A stretch of 64,000 nucleotides of DNA from Halalkalibacter urbisdiaboli (GTDB lineage Bacteria; Bacillota; Bacilli; Bacillales; Bacillaceae_D). The stretch covers positions 1,218,824-1,282,823 of the forward strand of contig NZ_MVJM01000002.1 in NCBI RefSeq assembly GCF_002156385.1, given 5' to 3'. The translations under genes were made by a program, and so were the position numbers. The notes under the pieces are model-generated. The model was given only the letters and a program-made list of their open reading frames with translations. It was not told where the DNA came from and searched no databases. Every line of letters begins with the position of its first letter. The first letter of the stretch is position 1. Shown piece by piece: positions 17,743 through 26,573 of the stretch.

Positions 17743-19923
17743 TTATTTATCTAACTTAAGCTTTGATAGAGCGTCGGCGAGGGCTGAGTTTAAAAATTCG
17801 TCTTTCTTGTTTTGCTTTTTTATGTAATTGGCAACTTCACGCTTTGAGACGTTTTTGTTTTTATTTTGCTTTCTTCGTTCATTAAAAACGGAAAGCTTCT
17901 CACGATGGCCGCACACACAAGCAAAGGTTTGTCCTTCTCCCTCGCCTCGGAGCTCCAGCTTTTTCTTGCATTTTGGACATCTTGCATTCGTTACCTTGGC
18001 AATATTCTTCTTATAGCCGCATTCGCGATCCTGGCAAACACGCATCTTGCCTTTTTTCCCGTTCACTTCAAGAAGAAGCTTGCCACATTCAGGACATTTA
18101 CTGCCTGTCACATTATCATGCTTGAATGTTTTCGTACTGTTTTTGATTTCAGAAACAACCGATTTTGCATATTGCTTCATATCAGAAATAAATGCTTGTT
18201 TTGCTAGCTTCCCTTGAGCAATGTTTTCGAGCTTAAGCTCCCATTCCGCTGTTAAAGCGGGTGATTTCAGTTCTTCCGGCACTAAGTCTAACAGTTGCTT
18301 TCCTTTCGATGTAAGAAAGATTTCCTTCTCACGCTTTTCAATTAAAAACGCGTTAAAAAGCTTTTCGATAATATCTGCTCTCGTTGCGACTGTCCCAATT
18401 CCACCTGTTTTCCCAAGTGCTTCCGCTAGCTTCTTATCTTTATTCTCCATAAAAGCTGCTGGACGCTCCATCGCTGATAGCAGCGTTCCTTCTGTAAAGC
18501 GTGACGGTGGTGATGTTTCACCTTTCTTTACATGAACAGCCTTTACAGGGAGTGTATCACCTTTTTTCAGTTCAGGAATCGTTGATGCTGCTTCCTCCTC
18601 ATCATCAGGCTGGTCCGCATAAATTTCCTTCCAGCCAAGCGTTAATACCCGGTTACCTTTAGCCGTAAATGATTCGTTGTTCACATCAGCCCAAATCGTT
18701 GTTTGCTCATACTCGTAGGCAGGGTAGAGAACCGCAAGAAAACGGAGGACAACAAGATGATACAGCTTCGCTTCCTTTTCCGAGAGCGAACGTGGCGCTG
18801 CACTTTGCTCTGTCGGAATAATCGCATGATGATCCGAGACTTTTTTATCATCAACAAAGTGAGGCCTTGCTTTAATTGGTTGATTGATAATTTTTGACAC
18901 ATGCTTACGATATGGCTGTACGTTACAGGCTTGCAGACGTTCCTTTAACGTTCCGACAATATCAGAGGATACATAGCGTGAATCTGTCCGCGGATACGTT
19001 AACACTTTATGCTGTTCATACAATCGCTGCATAATTGATAATGTTTCTTTCGCTGAATAACCGAAGCGTTTGTTTGCTTCTCGCTGAATTTCCGTTAGAT
19101 CATACAGCTGCGGGGCCGGCGTTTTCTTTGCGGCCTTCTTAACGTCCATAATCTTAACCTGTTTCCCTTTGACCGTCGCCTCGATTTGCTTCGTTTTGTT
19201 CGAGTCAAACATACGCCGCTCTTTTGACTTTGAATCTTGCCATGTTAAGGTAAGGCCTTCAACTTCAACCGTTAATTGCTCAAACGATTGCGGTCGGAAA
19301 GAACGGATTTCTTGTTCACGTTTCGCAATCATCGCCAGTGTTGGCGTTTGAACACGTCCACACGATAGCTGAGCATTATATTTTGTCGTTAACGCTCGGG
19401 TGCCATTAATCCCGACATACCAATCTGCTTCTGAACGGGCAACAGCAGAATCATACAAATGCTCATACTGAGTGCCGTCTTTTAGCTTACGAAACCCATC
19501 TTGAATTGCCTTATCGGTAACAGAGGAAATCCACAGACGCTTAAGTGGCTTCTTTACATGAGCCTTTGCTAAAATCCACCTTGCGACAAGCTCACCTTCA
19601 CGACCTGCATCAGTGGCGATTACAATTTCACTAACGTCTTGACGCTGTAGCTGCGCCTTTACCGCATGAAACTGCTTACTCGTCTTTTTAATGACCACTA
19701 AGTTTAATTTATTCGGAAGCATAGGTAAATCCTCAAGCTTCCACGTTTTATATGTATCTCCATAACTTTCCGGCTCGGCTAAGGTCACTAAATGACCAAG
19801 TGCCCAAGTAACAATATATTGATCTCCTTCCAAAAAGCCATTTCCCTTTTTATTACAATGAAGCACCCTCGCAATATCACGTGCAACAGAGGGTTTTTCC
19901 GCCAACACAACTGTTTTTTTCAT
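17743..19923 (-). CDS. topB: DNA topoisomerase III (type IA)
   Basis: This ~726-residue type IA topoisomerase decatenates and relaxes DNA. It has the Toprim domain at the N-terminus (VLAEKPSVARDIA; IATDAGREGE with the acidic metal site). The catalytic Tyr lies in LTYPRTDSRYVSSD near residue 310. TGGIGTVATRADIIEKL follows further on. The C-terminal ~120 residues carry two zinc-ribbon-like modules (CPECGKLLLE, CPKCKKKLEL), typical of Bacillus TopB. An ATG at 19923, eight bases after AAAGGA, is a better start than the preceding TTG. Confidence 0.95.
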   Translation of the reverse strand: MKKTVVLAEKPSVARDIARVLHCNKKGNGFLEGDQYIVTWALGHLVTLAEPESYGDTYKTWKLEDLPMLPNKLNLVVIKKTSKQFHAVKAQLQRQDVSEIVIATDAGREGELVARWILAKAHVKKPLKRLWISSVTDKAIQDGFRKLKDGTQYEHLYDSAVARSEADWYVGINGTRALTTKYNAQLSCGRVQTPTLAMIAKREQEIRSFRPQSFEQLTVEVEGLTLTWQDSKSKERRMFDSNKTKQIEATVKGKQVKIMDVKKAAKKTPAPQLYDLTEIQREANKRFGYSAKETLSIMQRLYEQHKVLTYPRTDSRYVSSDIVGTLKERLQACNVQPYRKHVSKIINQPIKARPHFVDDKKVSDHHAIIPTEQSAAPRSLSEKEAKLYHLVVLRFLAVLYPAYEYEQTTIWADVNNESFTAKGNRVLTLGWKEIYADQPDDEEEAASTIPELKKGDTLPVKAVHVKKGETSPPSRFTEGTLLSAMERPAAFMENKDKKLAEALGKTGGIGTVATRADIIEKLFNAFLIEKREKEIFLTSKGKQLLDLVPEELKSPALTAEWELKLENIAQGKLAKQAFISDMKQYAKSVVSEIKNSTKTFKHDNVTGSKCPECGKLLLEVNGKKGKMRVCQDRECGYKKNIAKVTNARCPKCKKKLELRGEGEGQTFACVCGHREKLSVFNERRKQNKNKNVSKREVANYIKKQNKKDEFLNSALADALSKLKLDK

Positions 19924-19990
19924 CAAAACATCCTTTCATGATCGCTCTCTTCATCATAGCATCGTTACATCGAAAAAGATAATGATCCTC

Positions 19991-20305
19991 TTACGTAATC
20001 AGCTTCAAGCCAACGGTTGCACTTAAAATCACTACGATAAAAAAGATCCGCCAGCGGTCTTTTGATTCACCATAAAAAACCATGCCTACAACCGCACCAC
20101 CTGTGGCCCCTATTCCTGTCCAAACGGCATAAGCAACCCCCATTGGTATGACATTCATAGCTAACGATAGAAAATAAAAGCTAAGAATAAACGCCCCAGC
20201 CAGCATGACAATGACAGACCATTTTTTCGTATGATGCCATTGATTCATTAACGTAACCCCTAGCATTTCTAGTAATCCCGCGATAATTAAAAATATCCAC
20301 TCCAT
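19991..20305 (-). CDS. ykkD: SMR-family efflux subunit, YkkD-like
   Basis: This 104-residue protein has four membrane helices of the small multidrug resistance family. It has GLLEMLGVTLMN with the essential membrane-embedded Glu at residue 13, and PMGVAYAVWTGIGATGG with the conserved Gly/Trp region. It closely resembles B. subtilis YkkD as I recall it. SMR pairs of this type form heterodimers exporting small cations (guanidinium or quaternary amines) with proton antiport. Its ATG overlaps the stop of the partner gene (TAATG). Confidence 0.85.
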   Translation of the reverse strand: MEWIFLIIAGLLEMLGVTLMNQWHHTKKWSVIVMLAGAFILSFYFLSLAMNVIPMGVAYAVWTGIGATGGAVVGMVFYGESKDRWRIFFIVVILSATVGLKLIT

Positions 20306-20628
20306 TATGCGTCCCTCTCTGTTACCATTTTAAGTCCTATAACACCAACTAATAATAAAGAAATGAGTGCTATAACGGACCAGCGAAATGGCTGTGAAAA
20401 GACAACGATATCTACAATGACTGTCCCAGCCGTCCCTAGTCCTGCAAACACAGCATAAACCGTTCCTACCGGCAACCGTTCACCGGAACGAATTAATAAA
20501 ATAAAACTTAAGATAATCGCAGCACCTGTTAGCGTCCATTCAATGAAACTACTAGCATGCTTTAAGCCAACAACCCAGCCAACCTCAAAACAAGCTGCAA
20601 ACATGACCAATAACCAGTCTTTTCTCAT
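20305..20628 (-). CDS. ykkC: SMR-family efflux subunit, YkkC-like
   Basis: This 107-residue, four-helix protein starts with LLVMFAACFEVGWVVGLKHA (conserved Glu at residue 16) and continues with PVGTVYAVFAGLGTAGTV. It is very close to B. subtilis YkkC as I recall it. It is the first gene of a two-gene operon with the YkkD-like subunit. The ribosome site is GGAGGGAGG. In many bacteria ykkCD is controlled by a guanidine-I riboswitch. Only ~60 bases separate this gene from the upstream terminator, and no such structure is visible. Confidence 0.87.
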   Translation of the reverse strand: MRKDWLLVMFAACFEVGWVVGLKHASSFIEWTLTGAAIILSFILLIRSGERLPVGTVYAVFAGLGTAGTVIVDIVVFSQPFRWSVIALISLLLVGVIGLKMVTERDA

Positions 20629-20690
20629 CTTACCTCCCTCCTAGCTCTCATAGCATTTTCTTCAATTATATTTCAAATCGCACAAAAAAA

Positions 20691-20719
20691 CCCGGAGGAC
20701 CGCTTAACAGTCTCCAAGG
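20691..20719 (-). terminator. Terminator of the rRNA methyltransferase gene
   Basis: CTTGGAGACTG and CGGTCCTCCGGG pair imperfectly and are followed by seven T on the minus strand. Confidence 0.7.
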
Positions 20720-20742
20720 CTTTTTCCTTTACCCGCATACGA

Positions 20743-21936
20743 TTACTTGCTTTTTTTCACAAACACAACCTTTAAGTAATCACCAGCCTGATATTCTTTC
20801 ATTGTTTGAAAGTCATCAGGAAGAGAAAAGGTCTCTAGGATATCGAAACGGTTTCCAGTTTCACGGAAAGCCGCTTCAATAAACCCTAGAAACTTCTTCA
20901 TTCCGAACGTACTACAATTTGTTGAAGCAACGATGACACCTTCATCTTCCGTAATTGCAATTGTCTCTTTTATCAAATTCGTGTAATCCTTTTCCGCACG
21001 AAATGTATGTTTTTTTGAACGGGCAAAGCTTGGGGGATCTAGTATCACTAGGTCAAAGGACAAACCCTTTTTTTGGGCATAGTTGAAATAACGGAACACG
21101 TCCATAACGACTATATCCTGTGATTCATAATCAATCCCATTTACACTAAACTGCTCAATCGTTTTCGCTAAGCTTCGGTTTGCTAAATCTACACTCGTCG
21201 TTTTAGTTGCTCCTCCTAACGCAGCAGCCACCGAAAAAGCCCCTGTATAAGAAAATGTATTTAATACCTTCTTTCCGTTCGCATAATCATCACGGATTCG
21301 TTTTCGAACCTCACGCTGATCTAAAAACACACCAACCATTGGACCATCATTTAAGTAGACTGCAAACGTAATCCCGTTTTCCTTTACGAGCAGCGGGAAT
21401 GTACCACGTTCACCGATCACAAAATCATCGTCATCAATGTACTTTCCTTTTTGGTCAAAGCGTTTTTTCTCGTATATTCCCTTAAACGGAACGGTTCCAA
21501 ACGCCTCAATGACCCATTCTCGAAAGGCAAAAATCCCTTCGCTATACCATGTCATGACATAAAAGCCATCGTAGTAGTCAATAGTTAATCCGCCAATGCC
21601 GTCCCCTTCTCCATTAAAAACACGAAAGGCTGTTGTTTCAGGATCTTCAAATAGGCTCGACCTTTTTTCTAATGCCAGCTGAATCCGATTTAGAAAAAAG
21701 GTCTTATCAATAGGTTCGTGTTCATAATTGGAAAGAATCCAACCAATGCCCTTATTTTGTTTGCCAACATAGCCTTTTCCGATAAACTGCTGCTGCTGGT
21801 CCTCTAAACGGATCAAACTACCTTCCTCTTTTACAAGTTCCATGTTGGTGATTGCGTCTTTTTCAATTAACGGAAAGCCTTTTTTAAACTTTTGGATGTA
21901 TGGTTTCTTTACGGTCAATCGAATTTCTTTTCTCAT
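20743..21936 (-). CDS. Class I SAM-dependent rRNA methyltransferase (RlmI/YwbD-like, PUA domain)
   Basis: This protein of about 397 residues has three parts. A PUA-like N-terminal domain covers residues ~5-80 (LTVKKPYIQKFKKGFP). The EEHE-type middle region comes next. A Rossmann methyltransferase domain follows with VLNTFSYTGAFSVAA (motif I) near residue 223 and LDPPSFARSK (motif IV) near residue 303. Family members methylate C5 of cytosine in 23S rRNA, for example RlmI at C1962. The exact target here is inferred. ATGs at 21939 and 21936 are both possible, and the second is better spaced from AGGA. It stands alone, with a terminator 24 bases downstream. Confidence 0.88.
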   Translation of the reverse strand: MRKEIRLTVKKPYIQKFKKGFPLIEKDAITNMELVKEEGSLIRLEDQQQQFIGKGYVGKQNKGIGWILSNYEHEPIDKTFFLNRIQLALEKRSSLFEDPETTAFRVFNGEGDGIGGLTIDYYDGFYVMTWYSEGIFAFREWVIEAFGTVPFKGIYEKKRFDQKGKYIDDDDFVIGERGTFPLLVKENGITFAVYLNDGPMVGVFLDQREVRKRIRDDYANGKKVLNTFSYTGAFSVAAALGGATKTTSVDLANRSLAKTIEQFSVNGIDYESQDIVVMDVFRYFNYAQKKGLSFDLVILDPPSFARSKKHTFRAEKDYTNLIKETIAITEDEGVIVASTNCSTFGMKKFLGFIEAAFRETGNRFDILETFSLPDDFQTMKEYQAGDYLKVVFVKKSK

Positions 21937-21939
21937 CAT

Positions 21940-22233
21940 GTCATCCTAACATTTCATTTTTCTTTCTTTTACGATTATAACATTTTTGTCTTATTTTTTT
22001 AGTAACCTTGATAGATTAGGTTTTTGTCCCAAATAAGTCTGCTTGCTGCTGCTTTTCTAAAGAGCATATTAAACATGGTCGTATTGACGGCAAATCCTTA
22101 GATTCATTATTACTAAAATCCGAGAAGTTATACAATCTTCATAAAGACAATTGATGGAACAAACGTCGAAAAAAAGCTCATAGATTACTATATTGTATTT
22201 CAAACATTCTTATATATGAGCTTACAAAATTAG
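21940..22233. other. Gene-free stretch
   Basis: About 290 bp with no credible ORF. It contains an imperfect dyad (AAGCTCATA near 22174 / TATGAGCTT near 22215) and AT-rich sequence. No clear function is visible. It may be a decayed region. Confidence 0.3.
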
Positions 22234-22266
22234 AGATGGCCCAAAGGTCAAACCTTTGAACCATCT
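22234..22266 (-). terminator. Hairpin after the thiamine-binding-like gene
   Basis: AGATGG..CAAAGGT/ACCTTTG..CCATCT forms a two-part stem just after the stop. The T-run is weak. Confidence 0.6.
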
Positions 22267-22282
22267 TAACTGTTGCTGCTAG

Positions 22283-22558
22283 TTACTGCTTGTCTGCTAT
22301 CATGATACCCTTTGGGCGATAATGGAGCTTCATATTTGTGATAACTTCCGAGGCTCCTGTTTCAATTCCCACCTGTTGTGTTCTTTTGATTAATTCCAAT
22401 ACGTCATCTATTTCACCTTCAACCACTGTTTCCATCGGACCGACTTCGTAATTTAATCCCGATTGCTTTACGATATCAATGATTTTTGGAATGACTCCAT
22501 TCGTGTCCATATCTTTCCCATTCGGTAATACTTGAAAGCCTGCTGTTACGGTAGCCAT
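22283..22558 (-). CDS. MTH1187/YkoF-like thiamine-binding family protein (YqgV-like)
   Basis: This 91-residue protein has a ferredoxin-like fold of the MTH1187/YqgV family. It starts MATVTAGFQVLPNG, and YEVGPMETVVEGE near residue 40 is the characteristic core. Related proteins bind thiamine or hydroxymethylpyrimidine, but the role of stand-alone versions is not settled. The ATG at 22558 is six bases after AAAGGGTG and is preferred over an upstream GTG. It is a single gene. Confidence 0.8.
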   Translation of the reverse strand: MATVTAGFQVLPNGKDMDTNGVIPKIIDIVKQSGLNYEVGPMETVVEGEIDDVLELIKRTQQVGIETGASEVITNMKLHYRPKGIMIADKQ

Positions 22559-22709
22559 GTATATCACCCTTTCAATGTATTCTACTGTTCTCTTACCCGT
22601 TCATATTAGGTTAAAACACTCTTTTACTAGATTCATAAAATCTCCACTTCAGATAAAGCTTGTTCTTGCTATAATAATGATAGAATGATTTTATGAAGGA
22701 GTGGAGTAG

Positions 22710-23003
22710 ATGACATCATTAATTCGGCAATTCCGGATGATTGGATATTTAGAGGGGATATCTTTTTTACTTCTGTTAGGAATTGCGATGCCGTTAAAGT
22801 ATATGTTTGATATGCCTATGGCTGTTTCAGTAATAGGTATGTTGCATGGTGTTTTGTTTGTTCTGTATGTTGCGTTTGTTGTTCTGCTTATGTTTAAACT
22901 TCGTTGGTCGCTTTCAAAAGGGTTTTTGGCAGTGATTGCCTCTGTTCTACCGTTTGGTCCCTTTGTATTTGATGCAAAACTGTTACGTGAAAAGCAGGCA
23001 TAG
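22710..23003 (+). CDS. DUF3817-family small membrane protein
   Basis: This 97-residue integral membrane protein has three hydrophobic segments. It includes YLEGISFLLLLGIAMPLKY, HGVLFVLYVAFVVLL and the conserved PFGPFVFD near the C-terminus, the pattern of DUF3817 proteins. The function is unknown. The ribosome site AAGGAGTGG precedes the ATG. It is a single gene closed by a bidirectional terminator. Confidence 0.8.
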   Translation: MTSLIRQFRMIGYLEGISFLLLLGIAMPLKYMFDMPMAVSVIGMLHGVLFVLYVAFVVLLMFKLRWSLSKGFLAVIASVLPFGPFVFDAKLLREKQA

Positions 23004-23006
23004 GTA

Positions 23007-23043
23007 AAAGGAGCTAATCCCATTAAGGGACTAGCTCCTTTTT
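23007..23043. terminator. Bidirectional terminator
   Basis: AAAAGGAGCTA/TAGCTCCTTTTT stem with an inner CCC/GGG pairing, between convergent genes. Confidence 0.88.
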
Positions 23044-23046
23044 AGA

Positions 23047-23421
23047 TTATAAAACATATTCAGATAAAACCGTTTGTAATTCATAAATATCTAGCTTCTT
23101 GTTAAATTGCTTTTGTAATGGTTGCGCACTACCAGAAATCCAAATTTTCAACTCTGCATCTAAATCGAAATTCCCAGCGGTCTCAACACTAAAGTGCGTA
23201 ATGCTTTGATAAGGAATGGAGTGATACTCCACCTTTTTCCCTGTCATACCTTGCTTATCGACAAGAATCAGGCGCTTGTTTGTGAATAAAAACATATCAC
23301 GAATGACAACATAGCCTTTTTCAATTCTTTCACTTGAAGTGAGTAAGTTTTGAAATTCAGTTTGCGCTTGGTTTACATCGACCTCGGATGCATTTCCCAT
23401 TAATCCATCAAAAAAACCCAT
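23047..23421 (-). CDS. Bacterial PH-domain protein
   Basis: This 124-residue soluble protein matches the bacterial pleckstrin-homology-like domain group (YvbH type). MGFFDGLMGN at the start is followed by a beta-rich domain with IRDMFLFTNKRLILVDKQG and YHSIPYQSITHFSVE. The function is not established. The start ATG at 23421 follows GGAGGTGG closely, and an upstream in-frame ATG (23448) lacks a site. Confidence 0.82.
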   Translation of the reverse strand: MGFFDGLMGNASEVDVNQAQTEFQNLLTSSERIEKGYVVIRDMFLFTNKRLILVDKQGMTGKKVEYHSIPYQSITHFSVETAGNFDLDAELKIWISGSAQPLQKQFNKKLDIYELQTVLSEYVL

Positions 23422-23569
23422 TATTCCACCTCCAAAATGTAATAACATCTTTAGAAAATTTTACCTCTTAAAAAGGAGTAGGTCTAGGCTTTGAATAGAA
23501 ATCTTTTTCCTTTCATTTGTAAAAATCTGCTGTTAAAATAAATGAAAGGCACTTACCAGGGTGGGGATT

Positions 23570-24127
23570 ATGAAAAAATTTGTTTCAGCTTCGGAGAAAG
23601 GTCAGTTTATTAAATGGTTCCTAGACCAGCATCGTTTGAAACATAAGGAAGCCCGCATGCTCCTTGAATATATTCTAAAAAGGCATCATTTGCTTGAGAA
23701 TATTTCCTTTACAGAGAAAATCCAAATTAAAGAAAAGACGATTGTCATTTCTAGTATTAACTCCGATGAGCCTGGTTTTGTCTACTATTACAACCAGCGT
23801 AAAACAGAGGATGTATCTAAGGCTCTAGGTGATTTAATGGCAAACCCTACTGATAAAGTGTATCTTGTGTTTAACTTTTTTGGAAAGGTTCATAATCAAC
23901 GCTATGCCCAACTAATTGAAACTCCGATTGAAGATAAATTTAAACGATACAAGCAATTTCAAAAGTACTCTTCAGAAGCAGATATTATTATTGAAATGAT
24001 TTCCGTTCGTAAGCAAATCGATGATGCACTCGATCAACGTAATGAACACCTATTTAAAGAATTAGTTATACGGATGAAAGAACTTGAGCAGGAGCAAGCT
24101 AGGTTCCAAAAGCAAAATGAGGCATAA
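23570..24127 (+). CDS. UPF0302 protein YpiB (ReoY family)
   Basis: This protein of about 185 residues belongs to the UPF0302/YpiB family. Its N-terminal domain has QFIKWFLDQHRLKHKEARM and LEYILKRHHLLENISF. The C-terminal IDEAL-like segment (IDDALDQRNEHLFKELVIRM) ends in an acidic coiled tail. The Listeria homologue ReoY helps target MurA for ClpCP degradation and so tunes cell-wall synthesis, and a similar job is inferred here. In B. subtilis ypiB sits near qcrA, while here it stands alone. The ATG at 23570 is preferred over a GTG at 23561. Confidence 0.85.
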   Translation: MKKFVSASEKGQFIKWFLDQHRLKHKEARMLLEYILKRHHLLENISFTEKIQIKEKTIVISSINSDEPGFVYYYNQRKTEDVSKALGDLMANPTDKVYLVFNFFGKVHNQRYAQLIETPIEDKFKRYKQFQKYSSEADIIIEMISVRKQIDDALDQRNEHLFKELVIRMKELEQEQARFQKQNEA

Positions 24128-24192
24128 TCCGGTTGTCTATTTACGCCTGAAAATTATTATCTATAACATGTTAGGTTTCTATTCAATCTTAA

Positions 24193-24245
24193 AAACGAGG
24201 CTGTGCCAAAAGTTTAAAAAACAACCCTTTGCACAGCCTCGTTTT
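24193..24245. terminator. Bidirectional terminator of the CTGTGCC-CAAAAG type
   Basis: AAAACGAGGCTGTGC/GCACAGCCTCGTTTT stem. It resembles hairpins at 36817, 39065, 39995 and 49707, which share a GxTGTxC..AAAAGG core. Confidence 0.88.
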
Positions 24246-24248
24246 GTT

Positions 24249-24707
24249 TTACTGTAACGTTTTAAAATATTCTTGAATGTACGGATAGCTATTTTTTAAC
24301 CTTTCAACGTAGCTCGGCTGCTCCCACTTACTCCATAAATACGGTTCAGGTTCGGTAAACTGTTGACCACCTGGAAATAAGTCGAGAACCTCGTTTTGCC
24401 CCGAAACCAACACAGCCGATAAACGAATTCCGTCTGTCGTTGTGGTTTGTAATAAATCGCGCTCGCCACTTTCAACTGCACGTGGGTCATCTAACACTTG
24501 ATGAGAGGAAGGATCCGTTACATTTAGTCGTCCCCAAGGTAAACGAAGGTGCAGCTCGTTGCCATCTACATAAAAATGATGGTTCGTCCCCTCAAAGCCC
24601 CCGTAATGCAATATACTTCCATTTTCCTCGTATTGCTCATAAGTTGTTCCATCCTTACGCATACCGGCTTTGTTAATAATTTGCTTCATCTCCACAAAAT
24701 CACCCAC
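24249..24707 (-). pseudogene. Probable 3' remnant of a larger gene
   Basis: This is a 152-codon frame starting at a GTG with no ribosome site. Its sequence (LHYGG, DGNELHLRLPWGRLNVTDPS, LWSKWEQPSYVERLKNSYPY) resembles what I recall as the C-terminal part of longer exported or membrane-anchored Bacillus proteins. The same frame stays open upstream to a stop near 24777 and reads plausibly as protein (ARLLAAPSYNIGDHTYS), so the true 5' part seems lost. It could still be a short stand-alone gene. The function is unknown. Confidence 0.5.
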
Positions 24708-24875
24708 ACTACTACGCTTAGAGGAATACGTATGATCACCGATGTTATAACTTGGAGCAGCTAATAAACGTGCCTCTCAAGTTTTCTGTCATTTAAAACA
24801 TCCTATATATTCCAATGTTAACAATAATCTAACAATTAACTTTTTTTATTCCTACAATTTTTTGAATCAGTATGA

Positions 24876-24911
24876 AAGGCATAACCCCACAAAAGTGTGA
24901 GGTTATGCCTT
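24876..24911 (-). terminator. Terminator of the N-acetylglucosamine PTS gene
   Basis: AAGGCATAACCCCACA/TGTGAGGTTATGCCTT long stem located 58 bases after the stop. Confidence 0.75.
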
Positions 24912-24969
24912 ACTAGGAGACTTTTTATTGTCTTCCTCGAAAAGGTTTTCTATTGTAGTAGTACTTATT

Positions 24970-26346
24970 TTAATTATTGCCTTTCTGATACTGCTTCATT
25001 TTATCACTAACAAACTCGACATCGGTTCCGATAATGACTTGGATATCTGTCTTATTTATTTTCATGACTCCTTTTGCTCCATTTTTCTTAAGCGCACTTT
25101 CATCTACCTTACCCATGTCTGCAACTTGTAATCTTAATCGCGTTGCGCAATTGTCAATCGATTTTACATTTGATTTTCCACCTAGCGCCTCCATAAACGT
25201 AGCCGCCATAAAACTATAGCGATCTCCAGAGGTTTCAGGATTGGTAGACTCTTCTTCCTCATCATCCTCACGTCCAGGTGTTTTTAAATTCATTGCACGA
25301 ATGACTACGTAAAAGATCACGAAATATACAGCTCCATAAGCTAAGCCAATGACTAATAAAAATAACGGTTTTTGAGCAATCCCAAAGTTCAACATATAAT
25401 CAATAAATCCTGCTGAAAACCCAAAACCATGTCTTATTTCAAGCACATAAGTTAAAGACATCGATACCCCTGTTAATATCGCATGAATACCGTATAAAAT
25501 TGGAGATAAGAACATAAACGAAAATTCGATCGGCTCCGTAATCCCAGTTAAAAATGATGTAATAGCTAAACCGAGAAACATACCCGTTACTTGTTTTTTC
25601 TTTTCTTTTTTAGCTGTCATGATCATTGCCAAACAAGCAGCCGGAAGACCGAACATCATAACTGGAAAGAAACCTGTCATAAAAATACCAGCAGTCGGAT
25701 CACCTGCAAAGAAACGATTCAAATCTCCAGTAGCTCCGTTGTATTCACCAAATACGAACCAAACTAAACTATTCAAAACATGATGCAAACCAATTGGAAT
25801 CAACAGTCGGTTTAAGAAACCAAATACACCAGCTCCAACTGCACCTGCTTCAATAATCCACTGTCCAAGGCCATTAATCAGATCTTGAATCGGAGGCCAA
25901 ACAACTCCAAATACACCAGCTAATACAACCATCGTTGCAGCTGTGATAATAGGAACAAAGCGTCTTCCTGCAAAGAAGCCAAGCCATTGTGGAAGGCGAA
26001 TATTATGAAAGCGGTTATATAAAAGTCCAGCAATAATCCCACTTACTATCCCACCTAGTACTGCCATGTTAATATTTTCATTTATTGCCTGTGTTCCATT
26101 GACAAGCACAAAATATCCAATTGCACCAGCTAAAGCCGCAGTTCCATTATTATCATGAGCAAACCCAATCGCAACTCCAATCGCAAAAATTAGAGCTAAA
26201 TGGTCAAAAATTGCCGCCCCAGCTCCTGCCATAAAAGGAATATTTAATAAATCTTCTTGACCCAGTCGCAATAGAAGTGCGGCTGCCGGAAGAACAGCGA
26301 TTGGAAGCATTAATGACTTACCGATTTTTTGAAGAAAGCTAAGCAT
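24970..26346 (-). CDS. nagP: PTS system N-acetylglucosamine-specific EIICB component
   Basis: This 458-residue transporter takes up and phosphorylates GlcNAc. The EIIC part covers residues ~1-360 with about ten membrane segments (LPAAALLLRLGQEDLLNIPF near the start; GLHHVLNSLVWFVFGEYNGA in the middle). The EIIB domain is C-terminal, with its phosphorylated Cys in SIDNCATRLRL. No EIIA domain is fused, so a glucose-type EIIA from elsewhere must serve it. The ATG at 26346 is nine bases after AAGGAG. The ATG directly behind that site (26355) is unlikely. It is divergent from nagA and has its own NagR-type operator. Confidence 0.92.
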   Translation of the reverse strand: MLSFLQKIGKSLMLPIAVLPAAALLLRLGQEDLLNIPFMAGAGAAIFDHLALIFAIGVAIGFAHDNNGTAALAGAIGYFVLVNGTQAINENINMAVLGGIVSGIIAGLLYNRFHNIRLPQWLGFFAGRRFVPIITAATMVVLAGVFGVVWPPIQDLINGLGQWIIEAGAVGAGVFGFLNRLLIPIGLHHVLNSLVWFVFGEYNGATGDLNRFFAGDPTAGIFMTGFFPVMMFGLPAACLAMIMTAKKEKKKQVTGMFLGLAITSFLTGITEPIEFSFMFLSPILYGIHAILTGVSMSLTYVLEIRHGFGFSAGFIDYMLNFGIAQKPLFLLVIGLAYGAVYFVIFYVVIRAMNLKTPGREDDEEEESTNPETSGDRYSFMAATFMEALGGKSNVKSIDNCATRLRLQVADMGKVDESALKKNGAKGVMKINKTDIQVIIGTDVEFVSDKMKQYQKGNN

Positions 26347-26412
26347 GTACTTCATCTCCTTAGTAAAAAGTAATCGTTAAATTCTGAATCTATCTTATCA
26401 CTACTTAAGTAT

Positions 26413-26428
26413 AGTTGTCTATACCTAT
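26413..26428 (-). promoter_or_regulatory. NagR (YvoA)-type operator before the PTS gene
   Basis: AGTTGTCTATACCTAT is the reverse-complement form of ATTGGTATAGACAACC found on the other arm. Both fit the DasR/NagR dre-type palindrome TGGTCTAGACCA. Confidence 0.8.
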
Positions 26429-26499
26429 TTTCGGGTGGTAATTAGTATAAATTCAAATAATTATAGTATTATACATATTAAATCATTTTATTAATTTAA

Positions 26500-26515
26500 A
26501 TTGGTATAGACAACC
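26500..26515 (+). promoter_or_regulatory. NagR (YvoA)-type operator before nagA
   Basis: ATTGGTATAGACAACC lies about 60 bases upstream of the nagA start, inside the likely promoter. It pairs with the inverted copy at 26413. Confidence 0.82.
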
Positions 26516-26573
26516 ATCGAAGTCCGAGTTAAAATAATTGCAAAGGTATTTAAGAATTAATCAGGGGGAGATT

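Noticed and set aside
20629-20690. Guanidine-I (ykkC) riboswitch before the YkkCD-like genes
   Set aside because: Only ~60 bases separate the ykkC-like start from the upstream terminator. None of the conserved blocks of this riboswitch is visible.
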